A stretch of DNA of 64,000 nucleotides from Luteimicrobium sp049844995 (lineage in GTDB: Bacteria; Actinomycetota; Actinomycetes; Actinomycetales; Cellulomonadaceae), in assembly GCF_049844995.1 (NCBI RefSeq), contig NZ_JBNCMC010000004.1:372001-436000 (forward strand). Reading direction: 5' to 3'. Positions 43,136-61,284 of this stretch are shown in pieces. The notes beneath the pieces were generated by a model. That model searched no databases. It was not told where the DNA came from and saw nothing but the letters and a program-made list of their open reading frames with translations. The translations under genes were made by a program, and so were the position numbers. Every line of letters begins with the position of its first letter. Position 1 is the first letter of the stretch.

Positions 43136-45739
43136 GTGTCGAGCCAGAAGTGGTCCGACTACGCCGGCCGCCTTGATCGTGCCCGCGAACTCAGCGTCCG
43201 CGCGCGGCACCGGGAAGCGCTCCGGATCTCGGGTCCGTTGGCAGACCAGATCTCGCACGTCGTCGCACGGGAGTCGACAGCGGCCGAGTTTGCGGAGCTC
43301 AGCGAGTTGCTGGTGGGCACGTTGGTGTCGATCGCCGGCTCCCTCTTCGCTGTCAATGGGGATCTGGGAGCCAGCGAGGCTGCGCTCGCCAGGGCAGAGG
43401 ACGCTGCCCGGCGAAGTGGTGCGCGCGGCCTCATGGGGCTCGTCGAGGCGCAACGCGGGAACCTGCTGCTGCGTGCAGGAGATCCGCGCTCAGCACGGCG
43501 TGCGTTCAACCGGGCGCTGGCCGCGCTTCCTTCCGCCGACGACCGGGCTCGAGCGATCGCGCTGCTGAACCGTGGCTCGGCGGCGGCCGAGCTCGGGGAC
43601 GTCACAGCTGCTCTTGCGGACTATCAGACTGCCTACGCACATTCCGCGGCGCTCGGCCACGACTACTTCATCGGGTTGTCGCTCCATAACGTCGGTTCCG
43701 CCACCCACCTTCTCGGCGACCTGCCGGGTGCGCTCACCGCCATGGACGACGCCCGCCGGCACGCGCCGGAGCAGGACGACGGCATCCCCCTCCTCGGGAA
43801 GGCGGAGGTCCTCGTCGAGGCGGGCCTGTGGACCGAGGCGAACGCGGCGCTCGCGGACGCCATCCCGCAGCTCCAGCGCGCGGGCCTGCGGCTCGACCGT
43901 GCGGAGGCGGAGTACTTCCGTGCGCGCACGCTGCTCGGGCTGAGGCGATACCCGGACGCGAAGCGGTGGGCGGCGCTGGCGCGGCGTCATTTCCAGGCGG
44001 GCGGGCACGCGTCGTGGGCGGTCGTCGCCCGCGTGCTGGAGCTCGAGATCGAGCTGTCCCGCGCGCGCTCGCAGGGCGTCCCGTCGGCGCGCGCGTGCCG
44101 CCGTCGGGCGCTGGAGGCGCTGGACGTCGCGGACCAGGGGAGCGCGACGGGCGCGGTCCTGGGCCGGGAACCGTCGGTCGGGGCGCGGCTGATCGCGGTG
44201 CAGTGGCTGGTGTCGGCGGGGGACGTCGAGGCGGCGCGTGGCGTCCTCGCGGAGGTCCCAGCCAACCTCCAAGGGGCGCCGGTGTCGCTCCGTGTGCAGC
44301 GCAGCGCCGTCGCGGCCGAGCTCGCGTTCGCCGCGGGGGACCGGCCGGCGGGCCTGCGCGCGGTCAAGCGGGGGTTCGGGATCCTCGCCGAGCACCGCGC
44401 CCGCCTCGGGTCGGTCGACTCCGTCGCGGCCGCGGCGGTGCACGGCGTGAGCCTCAACTGGACGGACGTCGCGGCGGCCCAGGCGACGGGCCGCGCGTCG
44501 GCCGTGTTCGACGCGGTCGAGCGAGGGCGCGCGACGTTCGCCGGGGCGGCCCGGGTCACCCCGCCGGACGACCCCGAGTCGGCGGAGCTCTTGGCCACGG
44601 CACGCGCGCTCCTCGCCCGCGCGCGCGAGCTCCCCGTCGACACGGATCCGGCTGCCGCGCGCGAGCGGGCCGACCTGCACCGCCGCGCGCGCGTCCTGCA
44701 GGACCGGCTGAGGGAGCGGTCGTGGCAGCGCACGGGAGACGCGGAGGTCGCACACGCCGTGACGAGCCGTGAGCTCGTCCGGCTGCTCCGGGGCCGCGGC
44801 GACGGCGCGGTGGTCGCGGACTACATCGTCGCCGACGGGAGGGTGCTCGCGGTCCGTGCGGACGGGCGCGGCATGCGGCTGCTCGACCTCGCCGACGCCG
44901 CGCACGTGGCGGAGCGGGTCCGCCGCATCCGCGCGGACCTGCAGATCGTGTCGAACGAGCTCATCCCGCACCCGCTCCACGATGTCGCCGTCGCGTCGCT
45001 GGCGGCGGGCCTGCGCCGGCTCGACGACCTGCTCGTGCGTCCGCTCGGGGCCGAGTCCGACCTGTACGTCGCGGCCCGCGACCCGCTGATCGCCCTCCCG
45101 TGGTCGTCGTTCCCGTCGCGCCGCGGGCTGCGGACGGCGGTGAACTCGCACGTCGCCCGGGGTCGGGTGTCGGACGGCGACGACCGGGAGCCGCGTGTGC
45201 TCGCGGTGGCGGGCCCCGGGGTGCCGCACGCCGACCGGGAGGCGGAGTCGGTCGCGCGCGGCTGGGCCCGCGGCGCCGCGCTGACGGGCGCGGAGGCGTC
45301 GACCGAGTCCGTCCGGCGCGCGCTCGCCGACCACGACGTCGTCCACCTCGCCGCGCACGGGCGGCACGACGCGGACAACCCGCTCTTCGCGTGCATCGAG
45401 CTCGCGGACGGCCCGCTGTTCGCGCACGAGCTGGACGGCCTGCACCTGCCTCGCTCGGTCGTCGTGCTGTCGGCCTGCGAGGTCGGGGGCTCGTCACCGG
45501 GGCTCGGCGGCGAGGTCCTCGGCCTGACCTCGGTCCTGCTCCGCCTGGGGGCGCGCGCGGTCGTCGCGTCGGTCGCGCCGCTGCCCGACGCCGTGGCCGC
45601 GGACGTCATGCCGCGCCTCCACGCCGAGCTGCGCGCCTCCGACGACCCGGAGGCCGCGCTCGCCGTGGCGCTCAGCGACGTCGACGAGCCGGTCCCGCTC
45701 GTCTGCTTCTCGTCCGTCGCGGGCCTGTCACCGGCTTAG
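43136..45739 (+). CDS. TPR-CHAT caspase-like protease
   Basis: An 867-aa protein starting with GTG behind GGAGG. The N-terminal 450 residues are helical repeats of the TPR kind (for example ALADYQTAYAHSAALGHDYF), a likely sensor or substrate-binding scaffold. The C-terminal CHAT domain (about 620-867) carries the Cys-His dyad: H741 in VVHLAAHGRHD and C781 in VVLSACEVGGS. CHAT proteins are caspase relatives; Csx29 of type III-E CRISPR is one example. No membrane segment. The first 200 codons or so share the atypical codon usage of the upstream protease, while the rest is normal for this genome. Confidence 0.9.
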   Translation: MSSQKWSDYAGRLDRARELSVRARHREALRISGPLADQISHVVARESTAAEFAELSELLVGTLVSIAGSLFAVNGDLGASEAALARAEDAARRSGARGLMGLVEAQRGNLLLRAGDPRSARRAFNRALAALPSADDRARAIALLNRGSAAAELGDVTAALADYQTAYAHSAALGHDYFIGLSLHNVGSATHLLGDLPGALTAMDDARRHAPEQDDGIPLLGKAEVLVEAGLWTEANAALADAIPQLQRAGLRLDRAEAEYFRARTLLGLRRYPDAKRWAALARRHFQAGGHASWAVVARVLELEIELSRARSQGVPSARACRRRALEALDVADQGSATGAVLGREPSVGARLIAVQWLVSAGDVEAARGVLAEVPANLQGAPVSLRVQRSAVAAELAFAAGDRPAGLRAVKRGFGILAEHRARLGSVDSVAAAAVHGVSLNWTDVAAAQATGRASAVFDAVERGRATFAGAARVTPPDDPESAELLATARALLARARELPVDTDPAAARERADLHRRARVLQDRLRERSWQRTGDAEVAHAVTSRELVRLLRGRGDGAVVADYIVADGRVLAVRADGRGMRLLDLADAAHVAERVRRIRADLQIVSNELIPHPLHDVAVASLAAGLRRLDDLLVRPLGAESDLYVAARDPLIALPWSSFPSRRGLRTAVNSHVARGRVSDGDDREPRVLAVAGPGVPHADREAESVARGWARGAALTGAEASTESVRRALADHDVVHLAAHGRHDADNPLFACIELADGPLFAHELDGLHLPRSVVVLSACEVGGSSPGLGGEVLGLTSVLLRLGARAVVASVAPLPDAVAADVMPRLHAELRASDDPEAALAVALSDVDEPVPLVCFSSVAGLSPA

Positions 45740-45782
45740 TGCGGCCTTCCGAGCCCGCGGCAAGGTCCGCTAGCCTCGGCCC

Positions 45783-47078
45783 GTGCGCGTGCGACGTGGG
45801 GGAGCGTTCGGTCGGCTGTGGTGGTCGATGATGTCCGCGTACCTGGCGGACGCGCTCGTCTGGACCGCGGCGCCGCTGCTGGCGGTCCGCCTGACCCAGG
45901 ACCCTTTCGCCGTGTCGGCGATCTCGGCGGCGTCGTACCTGCCGTGGCTGCTCTTCGGGGTGGCCGCCGGCGTCGCAGCCGACCGCTTCGACCGTCGCCG
46001 GCTGCTCGGCGTCGCGAACGTCGCCCGCGCGGGCGTCGTCCTCGGCGCGGCCGCCCTCGCGGCGGCGGGCCGGATGCCGGTCTGGGGGCTCGTCGTCCTA
46101 ATCTTCGTCGCCGGGGTGCTCGAGACGGTCGCCGAGGAGGGCAACCAGGCGCTCCTGCCACGCGTGGTCGAGCCGTCGGGGCGCGACGCGGCGAACTCGC
46201 GGGTCGTGGCGGGTACTCAGGTCGCGCAGGGACTCGTCGCGCCGTCGGCGGCCGCGGCCCTGGTGGCGGTCGCGGCGGCGGCGCCGTTCGTCGTCTCGGG
46301 CGTCGCGTTCGCGGCCGCGGCGGTCCTGGCGCTGCTCCTCCCGCGTACGACGGCGGCCCGCACCGAGGCGGTCCCGCGCGCGCCACGTGGGGGCTTCTTC
46401 CGCCAGCTCGACGACGGCGCCCGGTTCCTCTGGCGCGACCGGCCGCTCCGGACGCTCCTGCTCGTGACGACCGGTTCGGCGACCTGCCTGACGCTCGCCC
46501 AGGCGGCGCTGGTCGTGTTCGTCGTCCGGACGCTCCACGTGCCGGACGCGCTGGTCGGCGTCTTCCTCGCCGTCGGTGCGCTCGGGAGCGTGGCTGCGTC
46601 GGCCCTGCTCGCGCCCGCCGTGCGCCGGATCGGGAGACCGTGGGTGCTCGCCGGCGCCGGACTGGTCTGCGGTCCACCGCTGGTCGTGTTCGGCGTCGTG
46701 CCCGGTTCGCGGGCCGGCGTCGTGGTGGGCGCCGTCGCCTACGCAACGATGTCGCTCGGCGTGGCCGTGTGGAACTCGCTCACGGTATCGGTGCGGCAGC
46801 ACCGGGTTCCGGACGACCTCCTGGGCCGCGTCTCGGGGACGTGGCGGACGGTCTGCTGGGTGCTGGTGCCCCTCGTCACGCTCGCGGGCGGCGCGCTGGC
46901 GCGGGTCGATCTCCGGCTGCCCCTGGTGCTCGGAGGCGTTCTCGCGACGATCCTGGCGGTGCTCACGGCGCGGCCGGTGGTGCGTGCGGTGGCTGCCGCG
47001 ACGGACGGCGGGGCTGCCGGTCCCGCCGACGACGACGCCGGTGCGGGGCAGCCGGAGCTCGTCGGCGCCGTCCCCTGA
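45783..47078 (+). CDS. MFS transporter (drug-efflux-like)
   Basis: A 431-aa membrane protein with about twelve helices. A motif-A-like GVAAGVAADRFDRRRLL follows helix two. The GTG start has no ribosome-binding site but lies 6 nt after TAGCCT (45771-45776), suggesting its own leaderless transcript rather than dependence on the CHAT operon. The C-terminal 25 residues are polar. Overall resemblance is to the MFS_3 efflux group; no substrate can be named. It is the last gene before the rplJ promoter. Confidence 0.85.
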   Translation: MRVRRGGAFGRLWWSMMSAYLADALVWTAAPLLAVRLTQDPFAVSAISAASYLPWLLFGVAAGVAADRFDRRRLLGVANVARAGVVLGAAALAAAGRMPVWGLVVLIFVAGVLETVAEEGNQALLPRVVEPSGRDAANSRVVAGTQVAQGLVAPSAAAALVAVAAAAPFVVSGVAFAAAAVLALLLPRTTAARTEAVPRAPRGGFFRQLDDGARFLWRDRPLRTLLLVTTGSATCLTLAQAALVVFVVRTLHVPDALVGVFLAVGALGSVAASALLAPAVRRIGRPWVLAGAGLVCGPPLVVFGVVPGSRAGVVVGAVAYATMSLGVAVWNSLTVSVRQHRVPDDLLGRVSGTWRTVCWVLVPLVTLAGGALARVDLRLPLVLGGVLATILAVLTARPVVRAVAAATDGGAAGPADDDAGAGQPELVGAVP

Positions 47079-47100
47079 CGGCGGTGGGGACGGGGCGGGT

Positions 47101-47129
47101 TTGGCCGTCCCGGCCCCGTGGCCTACCAT
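47101..47129 (+). promoter_or_regulatory. Promoter of rplJ-rplL
   Basis: -35 TTGGCC (47101-47106), 17-nt spacer, -10 TACCAT (47124-47129). Transcription would start near 47136 and enter the L10 leader. Confidence 0.65.
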
Positions 47130-47135
47130 GGATCT

Positions 47136-47310
47136 GTACCCAAGACCGCAGGTCGTCGACGCCTGCCCGGAACCCGGTTAGCCGGGGCACGGGGAAGCGT
47201 CACCGAAGTTCCGCTCCCGAGCGGAGACCGGCGCAGGTGCGAGCCTCGTGAACGGCGTCCTCACGGAAGCCGATCGTTCCTGAGAGCCCCGCCCTGCGCG
47301 GGGCTCTTTC
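47136..47310 (+). ncRNA. Ribosomal protein L10 leader RNA
   Basis: The untranslated region before rplJ, about 230 nt from the promoter, has the features of the L10 leader that binds the L10-(L12) complex: several short paired segments (for example GAAGTTCCGCTCCCGAGCGGA) and at the end a terminator-like hairpin AGAGCCCCGC/GCGGGGCTCT (47283-47292 with 47298-47307) followed by TTCTCGTTT. This suits autoregulation by attenuation. The 5' boundary follows from the promoter and is approximate. Confidence 0.65.
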
Positions 47311-47367
47311 TCGTTTCGCGGGATGCTCGGCACGGCGCGCTGCGGCACCACCATCGGAAGGATTGCC

Positions 47368-47898
47368 ATGGCGAGGCCGGACAAGGCAGCCGCAGTTGCC
47401 GAGCTCACGGACGCGTTCCGCGAGTCGAACGCTGCCGTGCTGACCGAGTACCGCGGGCTCACCGTCGCGCAGCTCAAGACGCTGCGTCGGTCGCTCAGCG
47501 GCAACGCAACCTACGCCGTGGTGAAGAACACGCTGACCGCCATCGCGGCCAAGGAGGCCGGGGTCGACATCGCCGACACCGACCTCGCCGGCCCGTCGGC
47601 GATCGCCTTCGTGACCGGTGACCCGGTCGAGGCGGCCAAGGGTCTGCGTGACTTCGCCAAGGCGAACCCCGCGCTCGTCATCAAGGGCGGTGTCCTCGAC
47701 GGGCGCCCCCTGACGAGCGACGAGGTCACCAAGCTCGCGGACCTCGAGTCCCGCGAGGTCCTGCTGGCCAAGGTGGCCGGCGCGATGAAGGCCAAGCTCT
47801 TCCAGGCTGCCTACGTCTTCACCGCGAACACCGCCCAGGCCGCTCGCGTCATCGATGCCCTGCGTCAGAAGCAGGAATCGGAGGGCGCTGCCGCCTGA
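47368..47898 (+). CDS. rplJ: 50S ribosomal protein L10
   Basis: A 176-aa protein starting at the ATG after GGAAGG (MARPDKAAAVAELTDAF). It anchors L7/L12 dimers to the ribosome through its C-terminal helix and is the repressor in the L10 leader system. Length is normal. Confidence 0.97.
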   Translation: MARPDKAAAVAELTDAFRESNAAVLTEYRGLTVAQLKTLRRSLSGNATYAVVKNTLTAIAAKEAGVDIADTDLAGPSAIAFVTGDPVEAAKGLRDFAKANPALVIKGGVLDGRPLTSDEVTKLADLESREVLLAKVAGAMKAKLFQAAYVFTANTAQAARVIDALRQKQESEGAAA

Positions 47899-47999
47899 TC
47901 CGTGCTCGCACGGATCAGCTCAGCGCACGCACAACCCCCCTGCTTCTGGCGGGCCCGGCACCGGGCCGCTGACGAGCACTGAACGAAAGGAACGCCATC

Positions 48000-48386
48000 A
48001 TGGCGAAGCTCAGCACCGAAGAGCTCATCGAGCAGTTCAAGGGTCTGACCCTCATCGAGCTCAACGACTTCGTGAAGGTCTTCGAGGAGACCTTCGAGGT
48101 CACCGCGGCCGCCCCGGCCGCCGTTGCCGTCGCGGCCCCCGCCGCGGGCGCCGAGGCCGCTGCCGAGGAGGAGAAGACGGAGTTCGACGTCATCCTCGAG
48201 GCCGCCGGCGACAAGAAGATCCAGGTCATCAAGGAGGTGCGCGCCCTCACGTCCCTCGGTCTCAAGGAGGCCAAGGACCTCGTGGACGGCGCCCCGAAGC
48301 CCGTCCTGGAGAACGCCACCAAGGAGGCCGCGGACAAGGCCAAGGCTGCCCTCGAGGGCGCCGGCGCCACCGTCACCGTCAAGTGA
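48000..48386 (+). CDS. rplL: 50S ribosomal protein L7/L12
   Basis: A 128-aa acidic protein: an N-terminal dimerisation helix, an alanine-rich hinge (about 40-58) and a C-terminal domain with IQVIKEVRALTSLGLKEAKD that contacts translation factors. Cotranscribed with rplJ. A strong terminator follows, but the rpoB promoter lies beyond it, so partial read-through is likely as in other bacteria. Confidence 0.98.
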   Translation: MAKLSTEELIEQFKGLTLIELNDFVKVFEETFEVTAAAPAAVAVAAPAAGAEAAAEEEKTEFDVILEAAGDKKIQVIKEVRALTSLGLKEAKDLVDGAPKPVLENATKEAADKAKAALEGAGATVTVK

Positions 48387-48450
48387 TCACTCTCCTGTGA
48401 TCTCGGCCCCGTCCGCGGGGCCGGTCTGACGGCGGTTCGCGAACTGCTGC

Positions 48451-48484
48451 ACGAGGCCCCCACCCGACCGGGTGGGGGCCTCGT
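48451..48484 (+). terminator. Terminator after rplL
   Basis: A perfect 15-bp stem (48451-48465 with 48470-48484) and loop GACC. A smaller GC hairpin at about 48403-48423 precedes it. The remaining sequence to 48742 shows no convincing gene. Confidence 0.75.
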
Positions 48485-48742
48485 CGCGTCCCGAGAGCGG
48501 GAGGGGCGGGACCGACGTCGTGCACCGATCGGCGTGGCCGACTTCACGAACCGGGGGAGGGTGTGCCACGATGTCGGGGCCGGGACGGCCTGGCGCGCCA
48601 GCAGGACAGCGACGTGCGACCGGGCCGACGGAGGCAGACGCGGGCGCGGGGAGTGCCGCGGTTGATGCGGCGGGCACGTGGCCGAGCAGACGACGCGAGA
48701 GCGTCGGGGAGACGACGGGCAGAGCGGCCCGGCGACAGGGGC

Positions 48743-48771
48743 TGGACCTGGACGCAACTTCCGGGTATGCT
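48743..48771 (+). promoter_or_regulatory. Promoter of rpoB-rpoC
   Basis: -35 TGGACC (48743-48748), 17-nt spacer, -10 TATGCT (48766-48771). The transcript would carry a leader of about 140 nt; I see no clear riboswitch in it. Confidence 0.6.
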
Positions 48772-48919
48772 AGCGCTTTGCGCTGTCCTGTGCCCCCGAT
48801 CTCAGATACCCCTCGACCTTCCGGCGACGTACGTGCGCGTCGCGCTGCGGTGGAGGTGGCGGTGATCGATCCCGGCCCGGCGGTGCAGCGTTCTTTCGAT
48901 CTGCAGGGAAGGACCCCTC

Positions 48920-52429
<3,510 letters not shown>

Positions 52430-52559
52430 CGAAAGCGACCCGGCCGTGCGCCGTCCTGCACGGACGCCGGCCGGGCTGCCACCACTGCTCCAGACATTCC
52501 CTGCACTGTTCACCACCGGGGCCACCGGCCCCACGGTGAGACGAAGGAAGTAGGAAACC

Positions 52560-56429
<3,870 letters not shown>

Positions 56430-56448
56430 CGTCGTCCCGTCCGAGACC

Positions 56449-56485
56449 CCGAGGGGCCTGCCGCGCTGCGGTGGGCCCCTCGGGC
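56449..56485 (+). terminator. Terminator after rpoC
   Basis: 11-bp stem (56449-56459 with 56475-56485) enclosing a small inner CCGC/GCGG helix, 20 nt past the stop codon. Confidence 0.65.
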
Positions 56486-56553
56486 GTCCCGGGCTTCCGG
56501 GCTCCGGACGCGGGTGCGCCGGAGGGGCGCCCTCGGGTAGGGTCTCCCGCTCT

Positions 56554-56582
56554 TTGACGGGACTTGCGGCGCCACGTAGACT
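56554..56582 (+). promoter_or_regulatory. Promoter of the rpsL-rpsG-fusA operon
   Basis: -35 TTGACG (56554-56559), 17-nt spacer, -10 TAGACT (56577-56582), a near-consensus pair. The leader before rpsL is about 307 nt, unusually long. Confidence 0.75.
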
Positions 56583-56791
56583 TGTCGACTGTTGCCCGCG
56601 CCGTCGGGCCTGCTCTGATGCACCAGGGTGTTCGTGACGACCTCGAGTCTGTCCCGAACCGTCCGCCGACCTCGTCGGTGGCCCCTCGTGTCCGTTCGGA
56701 TCTGGGCCTGATGTGAGTGCGCGGGCGAACCGCTCCGCCGGCCCTCCCAGGTCGTCGCGGACGGACCATCGGGCCGGTGGAAAGTGGCTGT

Positions 56792-56813
56792 AGCAGCACC
56801 CTCGGGTGCTGCT
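56792..56813 (+). promoter_or_regulatory. Hairpin in the rpsL leader
   Basis: AGCAGCACCC/GGGTGCTGCT forms a tight stem, followed by GGCGCC … GGCGCC repeats up to about 56835. It may regulate rpsL translation or shape the long leader. The rest of the gap between rpoC and rpsL shows no gene. Confidence 0.4.
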
Positions 56814-56896
56814 GGCGCCTCTTGCTGCCGGCGCCCCAGACACAGACCACTGTCGAGGCAGTCGCCTCGAGCAGCTCGAGAAGACACGGAGACGTA

Positions 56897-57271
56897 GTGC
56901 CTACGATCCAGCAGCTCGTCCGCAAGGGGCGGACATCGAAGGTGTCGAAGTCCAAGACACCCGCGCTCAAGGGTTCGCCCCAGCGCCGCGGCGTGTGCAC
57001 GCGCGTGTACACCACCACCCCCAAGAAGCCGAACTCCGCGCTCCGCAAGGTCGCGCGCGTCAAGCTGTCCTCGGGCATCGAGGTCACGGCGTACATCCCC
57101 GGCGTCGGCCACAACCTGCAGGAACACTCCATCGTGCTCGTCCGCGGCGGCCGAGTGAAGGACCTCCCGGGTGTCCGCTACAAGATCGTGCGCGGCGCGC
57201 TCGACACGCAGGGCGTCAAGAACCGCAAGCAGGCGCGTAGCCGCTACGGCGCGAAGAAGGAGAAGGCCTGA
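56897..57271 (+). CDS. rpsL: 30S ribosomal protein S12
   Basis: A 124-aa protein starting with GTG after GGAG (MPTIQQLVRKGR). K43 in TPKKPNS and K88 in GRVKDLPG are wild-type, so no streptomycin-resistance change is seen. It monitors codon-anticodon pairing. Its stop overlaps the rpsG start (TGATG). Confidence 0.98.
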   Translation: MPTIQQLVRKGRTSKVSKSKTPALKGSPQRRGVCTRVYTTTPKKPNSALRKVARVKLSSGIEVTAYIPGVGHNLQEHSIVLVRGGRVKDLPGVRYKIVRGALDTQGVKNRKQARSRYGAKKEKA

Positions 57272-57741
57272 TGCCTCGTAAGGGTCCGGCCCCCAAGCGG
57301 CCGCTCGTCGTCGACCCCGTCTACGGGTCGCCCATCGTCACCCAGCTCGTCAACAAGGTCCTGCGCGACGGCAAGAAGTCGACCGCCGAGGCCATCGTCT
57401 ACGGCGCCCTCGAGGGTGTCCGTGCGAAGACCGACCAGGACCCCGTCGTCGTGCTCAAGCGCGCGCTCGACAACGTCCGCCCGGCCCTCGAGGTCAAGTC
57501 CCGCCGCGTCGGCGGCGCGACCTACCAGGTGCCGATCGAGGTCCGCCCCGTGCGCGCCACGACGCTCGCGCTGCGCTGGCTCACCGACTACTCGCGCGCC
57601 CGTCGCGAGAAGACGATGACGGAGCGCCTGACGAACGAGATCCTCGACGCCTCCAACGGTCTCGGTGCTGCGGTCAAGCGCCGCGAGGACATGCACAAGA
57701 TGGCCGACTCGAACAAGGCCTTCGCGCACTACCGCTGGTAG
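57271..57741 (+). CDS. rpsG: 30S ribosomal protein S7
   Basis: A 156-aa protein beginning MPRKGPAPKRPLVVDPVYGS. It nucleates the 30S head and contacts the E site. Translationally coupled to rpsL. Confidence 0.98.
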   Translation: MPRKGPAPKRPLVVDPVYGSPIVTQLVNKVLRDGKKSTAEAIVYGALEGVRAKTDQDPVVVLKRALDNVRPALEVKSRRVGGATYQVPIEVRPVRATTLALRWLTDYSRARREKTMTERLTNEILDASNGLGAAVKRREDMHKMADSNKAFAHYRW

Positions 57742-57841
57742 TCCGCCCCACGGCCCCGGCAACGCCGGGGCCGGGGGAGGCTCCGCACCATGCCGGCAGC
57801 CGCGCCCCCGCAACCACCCACGATCCAAGGGGTAAGACACC

Positions 57842-59944
<2,103 letters not shown>

Positions 59945-59964
59945 GTCCCCACAGGTCGACCATC

Positions 59965-59970
59965 TAGAAT
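59965..59970 (+). promoter_or_regulatory. Possible -10 of a separate tuf promoter
   Basis: TAGAAT in the 88-bp gap after fusA; the matching -35 (TGAGTC at 59942-59947) is weak. It could give tuf extra expression. Confidence 0.45.
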
Positions 59971-60032
59971 CACCACATCAACCTGTAGCGACGCGCTTCG
60001 GCGCACCTACCCCGAGTCCCAGGAGGACCCCA

Positions 60033-61229
60033 GTGGCTAAGGCCAAGTTCGAGCGGACCAAGCCGCACGTCAACATCGGCACGATCGGTCACGTCGACCA
60101 CGGCAAGACCACGCTGACGGCGGCCATCTCGAAGACGCTCGCGGACACGTACCCGGACCTGCCGGCGAACGTGCAGCGCAACTTCGACGAGATCGACGCG
60201 GCGCCCGAGGAGAAGCAGCGCGGTATCACGATCAACATCGCGCACATCGAGTACGAGACGCCGAAGCGCCACTACGCGCACGTCGACGCCCCGGGTCACG
60301 CCGACTACATCAAGAACATGATCACCGGTGCCGCCCAGATGGACGGCGCGATCCTGGTGGTCGCCGCGACCGACGGTCCGATGGCCCAGACGCGTGAGCA
60401 CGTCCTGCTCGCCCGCCAGGTCGGCGTTCCCTACCTGCTCGTGGCGCTCAACAAGTCCGACATGGTCGACGACGAGGAGATCCTCGAGCTCGTCGAGATG
60501 GAGGTCCGTGAGCTCCTCTCCTCGCAGGGCTTCGACGGCGACGACGCGCCGGTCGTGCGCGTCTCCGGCCTGAAGGCGCTCGAGGGCGACCCCGAGTGGA
60601 CCAAGAAGGTCCTCGAGCTCATGGAGGCCGTGGACGAGAACGTCCCCGACCCCGTCCGTGACCTCGACAAGCCGTTCCTCATGCCGATCGAGGACGTCTT
60701 CACGATCACCGGTCGTGGCACCGTCGTCACCGGCAAGGTCGACCGCGGTCGCCTCGCGCTGAACTCCGAGGTCGAGATCGTCGGCATCCGCCCCGCGCAG
60801 AAGACCACGGTCACCGGCATCGAGACCTTCCACAAGTCGATGGAAGAGGCGCAGGCCGGCGACAACACCGGTCTCCTCCTCCGTGGCATCAAGCGTGAGG
60901 ACGTCGAGCGCGGCCAGGTCGTCGTCAAGCCGGGCTCGATCACGCCGCACACCAACTTCGAGGCGCAGGTCTACATCCTGGACAAGAACGAGGGTGGGCG
61001 TCACAACCCGTTCTACTCGAACTACCGTCCGCAGTTCTACTTCCGGACCACGGACGTCACCGGCGTCATCACGCTGCCCGAGGGCACCGAGATGGTCATG
61101 CCCGGCGACAACACCGAGATGACGGTCGAGCTGATCCAGCCGATCGCCATGGAGGAGGGCCTCGGCTTCGCGATCCGCGAGGGTGGCCGCACCGTCGGTT
61201 CGGGTCGTGTCACCAAGATCCTCAAGTGA
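60033..61229 (+). CDS. tuf: Elongation factor Tu
   Basis: A 398-aa GTPase starting with GTG after AGGAGG. GHVDHGKT is at residues 19-26; DAPGHADYIKNMITGAAQMD and NKSDMVDD are present. The threonine-rich effector loop and the aminoacyl-tRNA-binding domains look normal. Two tandem terminators follow. Confidence 0.98.
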   Translation: MAKAKFERTKPHVNIGTIGHVDHGKTTLTAAISKTLADTYPDLPANVQRNFDEIDAAPEEKQRGITINIAHIEYETPKRHYAHVDAPGHADYIKNMITGAAQMDGAILVVAATDGPMAQTREHVLLARQVGVPYLLVALNKSDMVDDEEILELVEMEVRELLSSQGFDGDDAPVVRVSGLKALEGDPEWTKKVLELMEAVDENVPDPVRDLDKPFLMPIEDVFTITGRGTVVTGKVDRGRLALNSEVEIVGIRPAQKTTVTGIETFHKSMEEAQAGDNTGLLLRGIKREDVERGQVVVKPGSITPHTNFEAQVYILDKNEGGRHNPFYSNYRPQFYFRTTDVTGVITLPEGTEMVMPGDNTEMTVELIQPIAMEEGLGFAIREGGRTVGSGRVTKILK

Positions 61230-61248
61230 TCTGAGCTGACCTGATCCA

Positions 61249-61279
61249 GCCGGGACGCGGGCGTCGCCCGCGTCCCGGC
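61249..61279 (+). terminator. First terminator after tuf
   Basis: 14-bp perfect stem (61249-61262 with 61266-61279) around GTC. Confidence 0.7.
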
Positions 61280-61284
61280 GGTTC

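Noticed and set aside
40002..45739. The sigma/CHAT cluster considered as a type III-E CRISPR locus
   Set aside because: No Cas7-11, Cas1/Cas2 or repeat-spacer array is present. Only the protease-sigma logic is similar.
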